From Nitrospiraceae bacterium UBA2166 (GTDB lineage: Bacteria; Nitrospirota; Nitrospiria; Nitrospirales; UBA2166): DNA of 53,607 nt. Where the stretch lies: contig DCWI01000037.1 of NCBI GenBank assembly GCA_002328825.1, forward strand, positions 1 to 53,607, written 5' to 3'. The translations under genes were made by a program, and so were the position numbers. Below, piece after piece: positions 43,509 through 51,997 of the stretch; the first letter of the stretch is position 1; every line of letters starts with the position of its first letter. The notes beneath the pieces were generated by a model. It had not been told where the DNA came from. It ran no database searches and saw only the letters and a program-made list of their open reading frames with translations.

Positions 43509-43525
43509 GTCTATCTCTGATAGAC
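43509..43525. repeat. Hairpin near the transporter ribosome site
   Basis: GTCTATC, TCT loop, GATAGAC, ending 1 nt before the GAGAGAGG Shine-Dalgarno and 14 nt before GTG 43540. It might influence translation of the transporter. Confidence 0.45.
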
Positions 43526-43539
43526 AGAGAGAGGTGTGA

Positions 43540-44823
43540 GTGGACAATCTGAGATCTTGCTTAGGTATTGTTGCCATATTCTTGATCGCCTATTTGCTTT
43601 CTGAAAATAGGAAACACATTTCTTTTCGATTTCTTGTCAGCGGATTGGTCCTTCAGTTTGTAATTGCGATTCTCTTGCTTAAAGTTCCTCTCGTTTCGTC
43701 CCTCTTTCAAGGCGTGGCCTATTTGGTCAATGAGTTAATCGGGAAGGCTGATGCCGGAATCCTATTTGTGTTTGGAGAGCATTTGGGGGATCCGCGTGGT
43801 CCAGTAGGGTCTGTCTTTGCCATACGGGTATTGCCGATCATTGTCTTTTTCTCATCACTTATTTCAGTTCTTTATTATCTTAATGTGATGCAAACAATTA
43901 TCTCAGGGGTGGCGTGGGTGTTACGTCGCACACTCCGTATTACGGGGATGGAAGCAACGGTATTATCTGCAAATGTTTTTGTTGGGCAGATTGAAGCGCC
44001 GCTCTGTATCAAACCGTATATTGCAAAACTTACTCGATCACAAATTGCCACCTTGATGGTGAGCGGGTTTGCAACTATTGCAGGAACCGTGCTCGTCGCC
44101 TATGTTACTTTTTTGGGTGGGTATGGGGGCGAGGATAATTCGCAACGTATTTTCTTTCTCACCCATATTCTGACGGCAAGCGTGATGTCTGCTCCAGCTG
44201 CATTTATTGCGGCAAAAATGCTTGTCCCTGAAACGGAGGTGCCTTTTGATCTAAGTTCGCATGCGGTTTATGAGATTAAGCGAGGACACAATCTTTTTGA
44301 CGCGGCTGCAATTGGTGCGACTGATGGCTTAAAACTTGCCGCGAATATCGCTGCTATGCTTTTGGCATATGTTTCGCTCCTTGCGTTGATTAATTGGCCA
44401 GTAGAAAAAATTGGAGCGATGCTATTTGGAGATACTATTCAGCTGAGCATCCAATCATTGCTGGGGTGGATTTTACAGCCTATTGCATGGTTGATTGGCG
44501 TTTCTTCACACGATGCAAGTATTGTGGGTCGTTTAGTGGGGGAAAAAATCATTTTGACGGAATTCATCGCATACAAATCTCTTGGGGCTCTAATATACGA
44601 TCAGTCGGGACCTAGGCTTTCCGAACGAAGCATTGTGATTGCAACCTATGCGTTGTGCGGGTTTGCAAATTTTGCGTCGATTGCGATTCAGATTGGTGCG
44701 TTGACATCGCTAGCGCCGGTACAGCGTACGACTATTGTTGAACTTGGCTTTAAAACCATGCTAGGTGGAGTGCTTGCATCACTCATGACTGCTTCGATTG
44801 TGGGTGTGTTATGGACAGTGTAA
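43540..44823 (+). CDS. Concentrative nucleoside transporter (CNT family)
   Basis: A 427-residue inner-membrane nucleoside transporter, probably proton- or sodium-coupled. It has about ten hydrophobic segments and the CNT motifs FAIRVLPIIVFFSSL, NVFVGQIEAPL, GFATIAGTVLVAY and DGLKLAANIAAML. The GTG 43540 is preceded by GAGAGAGG. It imports nucleosides for salvage. No salvage enzyme lies beside it; TrmL follows after 406 nt. Confidence 0.9.
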   Translation: MDNLRSCLGIVAIFLIAYLLSENRKHISFRFLVSGLVLQFVIAILLLKVPLVSSLFQGVAYLVNELIGKADAGILFVFGEHLGDPRGPVGSVFAIRVLPIIVFFSSLISVLYYLNVMQTIISGVAWVLRRTLRITGMEATVLSANVFVGQIEAPLCIKPYIAKLTRSQIATLMVSGFATIAGTVLVAYVTFLGGYGGEDNSQRIFFLTHILTASVMSAPAAFIAAKMLVPETEVPFDLSSHAVYEIKRGHNLFDAAAIGATDGLKLAANIAAMLLAYVSLLALINWPVEKIGAMLFGDTIQLSIQSLLGWILQPIAWLIGVSSHDASIVGRLVGEKIILTEFIAYKSLGALIYDQSGPRLSERSIVIATYALCGFANFASIAIQIGALTSLAPVQRTTIVELGFKTMLGGVLASLMTASIVGVLWTV

Positions 44824-45229
44824 GTCACAAGCCTGGGTTGATTTGTTCCATGCTATTTTTCGATGGGGTGATGAGATTCACAGTATGATCTATTCTTTCG
44901 GTGTGGTATGAGGCTTTCTTGTAGCAAGCTGATCTTCTCAGTCCTGATATGAGGTTTAGCCTCATCCTCTTGTAGAGATGGTGTAAGACATAAGCTTGTG
45001 TTTTCCTGATGGATTTGCTGATGAAGAAATCAATTGAGTAGGAGCTTCTCTGCGATCGTGGCGAGTGAATTGTTTTGGGGAATCCGAAATTTTTAACACA
45101 AGAGGTTAGGCAGAGGTCGGTTGTCATGCTAATATTCGGCACTGTGGAGGTTGATTGGCCTTTGTATTAATAACACTGATCTTCCCTTCTTTGCTGATTG
45201 CAAAAGGCTCTGTACATGGTATATGAAAC
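44824..45229. other. Intergenic region
   Basis: About 406 nt between the transporter and TrmL. A small hairpin (ATGAGG and CCTCAT arms, about 44948-44964) is the only structure seen. Open frames are shadows. No tRNA or promoter identified. Confidence 0.4.
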
Positions 45230-45757
45230 ATGTCATACGGCAGTGATGACATAGACGCCGGAGTATGTGAACGCCACGTTGTGCTGGTTAGGCCAGAAAT
45301 TCATTGGAATACTGGCAACATTGGCCGCACCTGTCTGGCTACGGGTTCGTTTCTGCATGTAGTCAAACCAATGAGCTTTTCTCTGGATAGTCGAGAAGTA
45401 AAGCGTGCAGGTTTGGACTATTGGAAAAACGTAAAGCTACACCTTTGGGAAGATTTTGACTGTTTCATCAATGGCATGGAACCTGACGATGGTGAGATTA
45501 TGGTTCTCTCAAAACGAGGTGCTACCCCATTTTGGCTGATGCCGAGGCCAGCTAGGCTTTTTCTCATTTTTGGTTCTGAAACTCGGGGGTTACCTGAAGA
45601 TATTTTTCAACAATATGCAAAGGCGACATTCTATATCCCAATCACTGCTGGGATACGCTCGCTCAATTTATCTACTGCAGCGGGTATTGCGCTCTATGAA
45701 AGCCTCAGGTTTTCGAAACCCTTTCATGCATGGTCGGCCTCTGCTGGTGATAGGTGA
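45230..45757 (+). CDS. trmL: tRNA (cytidine/uridine-34-2'-O)-methyltransferase TrmL
   Basis: A 175-residue SPOUT methyltransferase that methylates the wobble ribose of tRNA-Leu. The three motifs are present: HWNTGNIGRTC, FGSETRGLPEDI and RSLNLSTAAGIALYE, forming the knotted SAM site. The N-terminal 12 residues extend beyond the usual start (RHVVLVRPEIHWNTG). No close partner gene. Confidence 0.9.
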   Translation: MSYGSDDIDAGVCERHVVLVRPEIHWNTGNIGRTCLATGSFLHVVKPMSFSLDSREVKRAGLDYWKNVKLHLWEDFDCFINGMEPDDGEIMVLSKRGATPFWLMPRPARLFLIFGSETRGLPEDIFQQYAKATFYIPITAGIRSLNLSTAAGIALYESLRFSKPFHAWSASAGDR

Positions 45758-45972
45758 GAAATGAGTTGTAAGTAAGAAAAGCATAGCCTGTGGAAATATT
45801 TTTTGTGTTGTTCATGTTGATTGTCCAAAGTGTTGAATGCAAGACGAATAGTCTAGGGTGACAATGCTAAGTAGGCACAGCCTCTCTTTAACATGACATG
45901 ATGGGTGATAGGGCTAGGATTAAACTGAAAGTCTTCCTTGTATGAAGAAAAAATGTTGCGTGGTTGTATGCG

Positions 45973-46689
45973 TTACTTCGACGCAGATTGCTTGTTTGTC
46001 TTCTTAGCATCGTTATTACTGCCAGAAACTCTTGCTATCGAAATTTTTGCGACCGGGTTTCTCCAGTCTTGCTCTGATGCGATGAGGTCGTTGATGCCAT
46101 GAATTCCGGCATGAACATGGATAAAACCTTCACCTCCATCGTTAGGGGAGGCACCCTCTCCACCACAAGTGAATCCTGGAATTGATTCACAACTCTCATC
46201 ATTAGGCTCACTTCCTGCATCATACGCGATAGCGGTTGAAATCCTAGTTTTATTGCCTTTAGGAAGTTTGATCCCCTGTATGGCAAAGAAGGCATCATTT
46301 GTTGGGATTAGCATGGCAGCGGCGGAAATTCGAGAGTAAAGCTCGTCGCCCATTACATTGATCGTTGTACTCTCCCCAGGCCCTAGAAGACCCTCTGAGT
46401 TCTGAATGTCAAATACTTCATCAGAATTTTGAAGAACAAGTGACATGGGAGTAACGTCACCATCCTCTGCCAAGAGTGATAAGGCTGTACTTGGGGGTGA
46501 TCCTGCGGTAAACATAGCGAAGTTTTTCAAATGGCTTAAAACGAGGATGGGAGTAAATGATTGTCCTCGGGTGAGATTTGTGATTGTGACCGCATAGGTC
46601 TCTGCAGTTTGGGCCATGGCAAGTGAAGGAATGCCGCTGATTAATATTAATATAACGGTGGCAAATGTTTTGAGGATTAATTTCCTCAT
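45973..46689 (-). CDS. Secreted spondin-domain protein
   Basis: A 238-residue exported protein. From ATG 46689, preceded by AAGGAAGG, it starts MRKLILKTFATVILILISG with a signal peptide ending near AMAQ. The rest matches the spondin_N domain: YAVTITNLTRGQSFTPILVLSHLKNFAMF, then a late region FIHVHAGIHGINDL. The C-terminus is basic (KKTNKQSASK). The role in bacteria is unknown; binding or adhesion is a guess. A longer frame to 46764 is not favoured. Confidence 0.82.
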   Translation of the reverse strand: MRKLILKTFATVILILISGIPSLAMAQTAETYAVTITNLTRGQSFTPILVLSHLKNFAMFTAGSPPSTALSLLAEDGDVTPMSLVLQNSDEVFDIQNSEGLLGPGESTTINVMGDELYSRISAAAMLIPTNDAFFAIQGIKLPKGNKTRISTAIAYDAGSEPNDESCESIPGFTCGGEGASPNDGGEGFIHVHAGIHGINDLIASEQDWRNPVAKISIARVSGSNNDAKKTNKQSASK

Positions 46690-46768
46690 GGTGTCCTTCC
46701 TTTTAGCAGCCGTGCTGAGTAAGGGGTGCAATGTTTCTTGGAGAGGAAGTATGTTTTTCAACAATCGG

Positions 46769-47590
46769 CTAACATTTTCTTAATGGAACCCACGGTTCGT
46801 TCAATCCCACTTGACGGCAAGTGGAAAAGACCTGTTCAATCGCACGTTTGAGTGGTTCAGCCTGGTGTGTTAGTACACGGTAGATTCCATAGTCTTGGCC
46901 TATTTTACTGTATCCGGAGACACTTTGCTGTGCCACGGGAAATGTTTCCAGCAAGTCAAAACTATCTTTGAGTCTCGAGGATTCAAGACCTATGTAGATT
47001 GTTCCCGTATATGGGTAGTCTTCGAAACTTCCTATTTCGCTTGGTGCGTGGTCTTTAGGCTGTAGTAGCATTTTGTCGAGGATGATGCTGTGATCTGTGG
47101 TGCGAATGTGGACCTCGCTTTGAAATTTTCGAAATTGAAATTGTTCTCCTCGTGCGATACGACCAGCACTGAAGAGGTCGGCAAGTACCACAGTGGATCC
47201 GGATGCCATGATAACATCAGTTGATTGTTCATAGTCGGCATCGGTAAACAGAATCGTTTGGTCCGGTAAATATTCAAAACTGCTATTTTTTTCAAGAAGG
47301 CAGTGGAGTGATTGTCGGCTTTGTTGTCCAGGTGTTTTGTATACCTTTGTCGCAGCTTGAGTGGTGAGAAATACTTTGCAGTGTGGTCCGAGGCGAACGT
47401 TGATGTTCAGGTGGTCCCCACCGACGATGCCGCCCGTCGGAGTTAAAACATAGACGTATGCTCTGCCTTGAGAATCAAAGTAGTAGGGGCGAAAACATTG
47501 TAGAGGGACATGAAACTGAGAATGGACAAGTTCGGTTCTATTGTTGCGTAGTTCAAATTCCAGATCAAGGGTGCCGTACTGACCTATCAT
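46769..47590 (-). CDS. ureD: Urease accessory protein UreD
   Basis: UreD (UreH) helps load nickel into apo-urease with UreF and UreG. The 273-residue form begins MIGQYGTLDLEFELRNN and includes the family segments LQCFRPYYFD, TPTGGIVGGDHLNINV and TQAATKVYKT. ATG 47590 overlaps the ureG stop as ATGA; a GTG at 47638 would lengthen it by 16 residues and the overlap to 52 nt. It is the last gene of ureFGD. Confidence 0.9.
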   Translation of the reverse strand: MIGQYGTLDLEFELRNNRTELVHSQFHVPLQCFRPYYFDSQGRAYVYVLTPTGGIVGGDHLNINVRLGPHCKVFLTTQAATKVYKTPGQQSRQSLHCLLEKNSSFEYLPDQTILFTDADYEQSTDVIMASGSTVVLADLFSAGRIARGEQFQFRKFQSEVHIRTTDHSIILDKMLLQPKDHAPSEIGSFEDYPYTGTIYIGLESSRLKDSFDLLETFPVAQQSVSGYSKIGQDYGIYRVLTHQAEPLKRAIEQVFSTCRQVGLNEPWVPLRKC

Positions 47591-48204
47591 TGGGTGTTTG
47601 GCGTAGGAGAGGGCGATTGGATGGTTGAGTGGATCCACTTGACGATTTTTGCAACACCGTTTCCATGTTTGAGGTCGGTCATTACGTAGGGCTTTTCTTT
47701 GCGCATTATTTTTGTATCTCGTTCCATGACATCGAGTGATGCCTCTACCATTGGGGCAAGGTCAATTTTGTTAATGACCAGCAAGTCGGATTTGGTAATG
47801 CCAGGTCCCCCTTTCCTTGGAATTTTGTCGCCCCCAGCTACGTCGATCACGTAAATGGTGATGTCGGCCAATTCTCGACTGAATGTGGCGGCCAAATTGT
47901 CCCCTCCACTTTCGATAAAAATGATGTCAAGTAAAGGAAATTGGTTTTGAAGAGTGTCGATCGCTTCTAGGTTAAGGGATGCATCTTCGCGGACCGCGGT
48001 GTGCGGGCATCCCCCTGTTTCCACCGCAATGATTCGTTCTTGAGGAAGGGCATTGCTTCGAATTAGAAATTCGGCATCTTCTCGTGTAAATATGTCATTT
48101 GTGACAACCCCAAGTTCGACTGTCGCTCGCATCGCTTTGCAGAGTTGATCGAGCAACGCCGTTTTTCCAGATCCTACCGGACCTCCAACTCCAATTCGTA
48201 GCAC
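47587..48204 (-). CDS. ureG: Urease accessory GTPase UreG
   Basis: A SIMIBI-class GTPase that delivers nickel to urease. The 205 residues have the P-loop GPVGSGKT, the nickel-binding CPH in GGCPHTAVRED, the switch region IFIESGGDNLAATFS and the guanine motif NKID. GTG 48204 has AAAGGGGAG at about 8 nt. It sits between ureF and ureD. Confidence 0.96.
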   Translation of the reverse strand: MLRIGVGGPVGSGKTALLDQLCKAMRATVELGVVTNDIFTREDAEFLIRSNALPQERIIAVETGGCPHTAVREDASLNLEAIDTLQNQFPLLDIIFIESGGDNLAATFSRELADITIYVIDVAGGDKIPRKGGPGITKSDLLVINKIDLAPMVEASLDVMERDTKIMRKEKPYVMTDLKHGNGVAKIVKWIHSTIQSPSPTPNTQ

Positions 48205-48219
48205 CTGATATTCTCCCCT

Positions 48220-48903
48220 TTACGTAATGAATAATCGTGAATAACTCTTCTCATGCGCCATCAGTCTTATATCGAGGCCTGGGCTTGATGGCGCTAGATC
48301 TTCAGCGCGACGAGAAAGAATCGAGTCGGAAACTTCAGCGAGTAACGGCAGTTGACTGGTGATCTGTTGTTGGCCCTCAATTGGTCCGATGATTCGCAGC
48401 CGAATAGCAGCGGAAACTACGGTACTCAACCAAGTGTAAAGAAAGACTTGGATGCATTCTTTTTGTGAGATGTTGAGGTGGGCGCTGAGTGCTCCAAACA
48501 TAACTGCATGGTGTCCTCTAGTGCTCTTGGTCTTGACCATGGAGGCTATTTTATAGGTTTTGTGATTGGGATACACTGTTGAGATCGTTGATGTAAGTCT
48601 CCGCCCGATTTTCAAGCTTGTATCTCTCGATTCCTTTGCGAGTTTCATCGTGTGGATCATGTTATCAAAGTGGATAATTTCATCCCATCCTTGTTTCTTC
48701 GAAGAGGAGTATGATATGGAAGCGAACAGTCCATCTCCACGCCCCAAGGCAACTCGTACTGACGTTGTAGTAAATGACGATAAAGTGGCTGCATCGTGAA
48801 CTATTCCTTCTTGTGTGTAAGCTTCGAGGCCATGGGAGCAGGCGAATGCGCCTGTAGGGAAAAGGCTATCTGTGAGTTGAAAGAGACGATAGATTTCCTT
48901 CAC
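48220..48903 (-). CDS. ureF: Urease accessory protein UreF
   Basis: A mostly helical, 227-residue GTPase-regulating protein that joins UreD and UreG. The family start FQLTDSLFPTGAFACSHGLEAYTQEG is present, along with LSTVVSAAIRLRIIGPIEGQQ. GTG 48903 is preceded by GAGG. ureG follows after 15 nt. No ureA, ureB, ureC or ureE lies upstream in the window. Confidence 0.92.
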   Translation of the reverse strand: MKEIYRLFQLTDSLFPTGAFACSHGLEAYTQEGIVHDAATLSSFTTTSVRVALGRGDGLFASISYSSSKKQGWDEIIHFDNMIHTMKLAKESRDTSLKIGRRLTSTISTVYPNHKTYKIASMVKTKSTRGHHAVMFGALSAHLNISQKECIQVFLYTWLSTVVSAAIRLRIIGPIEGQQQITSQLPLLAEVSDSILSRRAEDLAPSSPGLDIRLMAHEKSYSRLFIT

Positions 48904-49242
48904 AGAAACCTCATTATTCAGTTCGATACTCAGGATACTAAGAAGCGGTGATAGTTACGGAACTGAACGTAACTGTCACTTTCTCTGCCTATCTGGACTA
49001 ATGCTATCAATTTGCTTTCTCCATGGTCAAACTGTTGAAGGCATTGTAGTAAAAATAGTGAAAGTGGACGCATGCGGTTTATTGTCAAAGGAAAGTGGGC
49101 CAAGCTTGATTGAACAATCAAGACTCTCCAGCTCTCGAGAGATGCTTACTCTAACTTTTTGTTGATGGCCTTGCGTGCTTCGCGTTTGGCAAAGATCAGA
49201 CTCTCTCTCCCATGTGTGGTATGTCGTTGGTCACCCTGAGGC
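48904..49242. other. Region upstream of ureF
   Basis: No supported gene. Open frames on both strands are short and match no family. In particular no ureE-like or ureC-like end is visible, so the urease structural genes are absent here. A promoter for ureFGD should lie here, but none is clear by eye. Confidence 0.45.
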
Positions 49243-49485
49243 ATGGCGATTTTTTGCCGTCTTACTCGAGCATCATTGCGTGCCTTGTCTCTGGTCAATC
49301 CAATTGAGGTCGAAGATGCAAAACATCTTGCGGATAGACTGGATTTTGAACTTCTTCCTTCGACATCTATTGTCTTGGGGGGAGGGGAAGCAAGCAGGCA
49401 TCGAGGGATTTTTGAAGAGATGAATCTTAAAGTTCTTGATGATCTAACCCTTCTTGAAGGGCGCTTGCTTCAACTCTCCACGTAG
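49243..49485 (+). CDS. Small hypothetical open frame
   Basis: 80 residues, starting MAIFCRLTRASLRALSLVNP and continuing with an acidic helical part (VEDAKHLADRLDFELLP, FEEMNLKVLDDL). The composition looks protein-like, but no family is recognised. It may be a remnant of a larger gene; the preceding codon in frame is a stop. Its Shine-Dalgarno is poorly placed. Confidence 0.3.
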   Translation: MAIFCRLTRASLRALSLVNPIEVEDAKHLADRLDFELLPSTSIVLGGGEASRHRGIFEEMNLKVLDDLTLLEGRLLQLST

Positions 49486-49864
49486 CATGGCGTGATTGCC
49501 TTCTTGCTTTCCCCCATCTTTACAAGGTATTAGTAGGAGATATTCCTGCAAAGCTGTCTGCGCATATGAGCAGTTTAAACTGTGAGAAAAAGTGAGCTGG
49601 TGTGCTTCTCACGCAATGTGGATGTCAGGCATCGTTCTGCAGGGGGACGTCCCTGGGGATTCCATGAGACGCTTTTGGGAAACGGCGTGAGGTTTGTCAG
49701 CCTCTTGGCCTTGGCCTCTGATTCCTCTCTACCAAACTCTTGATTACAGGCATCCCAGACTTCTATTAAGTGTGGAGAGCCTGTCTGTGATCCCTAATTC
49801 GGTTCGTCCTCTACATACCATACTCCAGAGGTTCGACTTTCAGGATCGTTGGGGTATGGTGAGG
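49486..49864. other. Intergenic region
   Basis: About 380 nt before the tRNA 3' end. I see no gene. A short perfect palindrome GGGACGTCCC lies at 49644-49653. No duplicated tRNA end was noticed, so no integration site is supported. Confidence 0.4.
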
Positions 49865-49938
49865 TGGCTGGGAGGGATGGGATCGAACCATCACTGGCAG
49901 AGTCAAAGTCTGCTGGCCTACCGTTAGCCGACCTCCCA
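49865..49938 (-). tRNA. tRNA-Gln (anticodon TTG)
   Basis: Read on the minus strand from 49938 to 49865. The acceptor stem is TGGGAGG with CCTCCCA, then discriminator G and an encoded CCA. The anticodon stem GCAGA/TCTGC holds loop CTTTGAC, anticodon TTG. The T arm is GATGG/CCATC with loop TTCGATC. All stems pair fully. It decodes CAA, and CAG with wobble. Confidence 0.95.
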
Positions 49939-49952
49939 ATGTTTTGTCTCAA

Positions 49953-49979
49953 TGTATAGAAAACGTCTGCCGGCATCAA
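49953..49979 (-). promoter_or_regulatory. Candidate tRNA-Gln promoter
   Basis: On the minus strand TTGATG (49979-49974), a 15-nt spacer and TATACA (49958-49953) precede the tRNA by about 15 nt. The spacing is short, so this is tentative. Confidence 0.3.
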
Positions 49980-49983
49980 GGGG

Positions 49984-50028
49984 GTGCAGCCTGACAAGTA
50001 CTGATTGTGGTGTCAGGCCTTGGTGCAC
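49984..50028. repeat. Stem-loop upstream of tRNA-Gln
   Basis: GTGCA and GCCTGACA (49984-49996) pair with TGTCAGGC (50011-50018) and, after a 5-nt bulge, TGCAC (50024-50028). The loop is 14 nt. No U-run follows on either strand, so a standard terminator is unlikely. Confidence 0.55.
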
Positions 50029-50189
50029 GCAGATGACATGATGATGAATTGTCGCGTTATATTCAATTGTAAGACTTTAGAGAGGCATTGATATAGCATT
50101 AGAGCCAGAGCTGAAATCATGCATGATGTTTACGTATAGAAATTTCTTTATGCGCATAACATGGAGGGTTTTGGAAACAGGAGGGGATA
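50029..50189. other. Intergenic region before the tetR promoter
   Basis: Together with the stem-loop above, this completes the gap of 319 nt between tRNA-Gln and tetR (49939-50257). Beyond the tetR promoter and operator I see nothing here. Confidence 0.4.
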
Positions 50190-50219
50190 TTGACATTAGT
50201 AAAACGATCGTTCTATTAT
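50190..50219 (+). promoter_or_regulatory. tetR promoter with embedded operator
   Basis: TTGACA (50190-50195), 18 nt, TATTAT (50214-50219): a good sigma-70 promoter. The palindrome AACGATCGTT (50203-50212) sits between the two boxes, so a bound repressor would block RNA polymerase. tetR starts at 50258, giving a leader of roughly 30 nt. Confidence 0.6.
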
Positions 50220-50257
50220 TGGTGTTGAGTACGAAGGTAGAGTGGAGTATCAATTAA

Positions 50258-50839
50258 ATGCCGAGAAACAAAGAACACAGAAGGCATGAAGTGGTGGATG
50301 TTGCGACTTATGTGTTTTGGGATCGTGGATATGCGGGGACTTCTGTTGAGAACCTTGTGGAGGCCACAGGACTACATCGGCGGAGTATGTACGGGGAGTT
50401 TGGTGATAAGGCAGGACTCTTTCTTGCCTGTATTGATCATTATGGAAATACAACCTGGAAAAACTTGATCTCTATGCTACTCGTTCTCCCTGGTGGTCTA
50501 AAAAACATTGGAGTGTTTTTTAGGGATCGCGTTGATTATGCTGTTCCTGAGACATGTCGTGGGTGTTTATTTGTCAATACTATCATCGAGAAAAGCAGTG
50601 TGAGTTCGAATGCTCTTGAAAAGGTTTGTGGATATTTTGATTTGCTAGAAGAAGCCTTTTTTTCGTGTTTGGTGGCAGCTCAAGCAAGTGGGCATATTCC
50701 AGCACACAAAAATTGTCGAATTTTAGCAAAATATTTGACGCATTTCTTTGAAGGGTTAATGGTTGAGGGAAAAGCAAATCGTGACAGGGATTCATTAGCT
50801 TTTGCCGCACAGATTGCCATTGAATCGATAATTGCGTAA
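50258..50839 (+). CDS. TetR/AcrR-family regulator
   Basis: A 193-residue repressor. The N-terminal helix-turn-helix reads FWDRGYAGTSVENLVEATGLHRRSMYGEFGDKAGLF, typical of TetR. The remainder is the helical ligand-binding and dimer domain, with CRGCLF in the middle. ATG 50258. A palindrome in its own promoter and a matching one after its stop suggest that it controls itself and the pirin-DoxX genes. Confidence 0.9.
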   Translation: MPRNKEHRRHEVVDVATYVFWDRGYAGTSVENLVEATGLHRRSMYGEFGDKAGLFLACIDHYGNTTWKNLISMLLVLPGGLKNIGVFFRDRVDYAVPETCRGCLFVNTIIEKSSVSSNALEKVCGYFDLLEEAFFSCLVAAQASGHIPAHKNCRILAKYLTHFFEGLMVEGKANRDRDSLAFAAQIAIESIIA

Positions 50840-50850
50840 CTTTTGTTGTA

Positions 50851-50862
50851 GAACGATCGGTT
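50851..50862. promoter_or_regulatory. Second TetR operator, ahead of pirin
   Basis: GAACGATCGGTT begins 12 nt after the tetR stop. It is the near-inverse of the tetR operator; both share CGATCG with flanking GTTCTA in opposite orientation. It is placed between a weak TTGTTG (50843-50848) and TATGAG (50866-50871), spacer 17 nt. Confidence 0.5.
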
Positions 50863-51027
50863 TTTTATGAGGTGTTTGGAGCCTTAGTTTTCGAGTGAAT
50901 CTTTTGCCGTATTTTATTCTCTGATGTGCGTGTTTATAGTATCGGAAGGAAAATAGTTTGAGGGGATGCTTCGTTTGTGCGCATTATTATTATTGGTACG
51001 CGATTAATAGGTTGAGGGGAGCATGAG

Positions 51028-51903
51028 GTGGTACAACAGCGTTATGTAGAGCAGATTGTAACTGCGCATTACCAAAGGGAAGGTGGGGGGTTTATGGTTA
51101 GGCGACCAATGCCAACTCGCAATCTTCCACTGATGGATCCGTTTTTGCTTCTCGATGAGCTTGGTCCTGTGGTCTATGCGCCTGGCGAGGCCATTGGAGC
51201 GCCAGATCATCCTCACCGTGGATTTGAAACAGTCACTTACTTGCTGCAGGGGGGGATAGAGCACAAGGATTCTGCTGGTCATGTTGGGAGATTGGGGGCA
51301 GGGGATGTGCAATGGATGACGGCAGGGTCTGGTATTGTTCACTCGGAGATGCCTACTCAGCAATTTTTTCAGGAAGGTGGTGCCATGCACGGATTTCAAC
51401 TTTGGGTGAATCTTCCTGCTGCTCTTAAGACGTTAGTGCCTCGCTATCAAGAGATTCCGCGAGAAAAAATTCCACATGGTTTATCTAAAGACGGATTGGC
51501 GCATGTGGTGGTTATCGCGGGTCGAGCTCTTGGCGTTGAGGGAGTGATTGATACGCACACTTCAGTTCATTACCAGGATTGGACATTGAAGCCTGGGGCT
51601 GACGTGCTCACCGATGTCGATTCCAAACATAGTGTGGGAGTCTATGTTTTCTCTGGGCAAATTAAAGTGGGGTGTGATTTACAGCACATCAACGCAGGTC
51701 AGTTCGCGGTATTGCGTGAAGGATTGTTGGTACGGCTTGTTGTGTTGCCGGAAGAAAGGACTGAGGCGCGTCTGCTTTTGTTAGCAGGCTTGCCTGTAAA
51801 TGAACCTGTAGTACGCCATGGACCATTTGTCATGAGCACTGAGGAGGAATTACAACAGGCTGTTTTGGACTACCAGAGTGGCCGTATGGGAAAAATTTCA
51901 TAG
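51028..51903 (+). CDS. Pirin family protein
   Basis: A 291-residue bicupin. The N-terminal cupin holds the metal-binding histidines H61 and H63 (HPHRGFETVTY), H105 and E107 (GIVHSEMP). The C-terminal cupin is less conserved. Some bacterial pirins have quercetinase-like activity; the substrate here is unknown. GTG 51028 is preceded by GAGGGGAG. The DoxX gene follows after 94 nt. Confidence 0.9.
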   Translation: MVQQRYVEQIVTAHYQREGGGFMVRRPMPTRNLPLMDPFLLLDELGPVVYAPGEAIGAPDHPHRGFETVTYLLQGGIEHKDSAGHVGRLGAGDVQWMTAGSGIVHSEMPTQQFFQEGGAMHGFQLWVNLPAALKTLVPRYQEIPREKIPHGLSKDGLAHVVVIAGRALGVEGVIDTHTSVHYQDWTLKPGADVLTDVDSKHSVGVYVFSGQIKVGCDLQHINAGQFAVLREGLLVRLVVLPEERTEARLLLLAGLPVNEPVVRHGPFVMSTEEELQQAVLDYQSGRMGKIS

Positions 51904-51997
51904 CCAGCGGTGTAATACGGGGGAAACTCTAGGAAAAGCCTAGTAGCATGCAGATTTATGTGAAACCTTACCCAACGTTTACTGAGGAGGTGGCAAA

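Larger units (their letters stand above)
43138..43539. other. Intergenic region with two inverted repeats, ahead of the nucleoside transporter gene
   Basis: Holds no supported gene; a minus-strand frame (43228-43482) has random-looking composition. It contains a perfect 12-bp inverted repeat (arms ATTATGTGTGTC and GACACACATAAT, 43373-43402) and a 7-bp repeat (43509-43525, GTCTATC/GATAGAC) just before the Shine-Dalgarno of the transporter gene. Confidence 0.5.

Noticed and set aside
44825..45142. 105-residue minus-strand open frame
   Set aside because: Random-looking composition and no start signal.
49644..49653. GGGACGTCCC palindrome
   Set aside because: Too short and isolated to name.
49865..49938. 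tRNA-Gln as an attachment site
   Set aside because: No duplicated tRNA 3' end or integrase gene is visible in the window.
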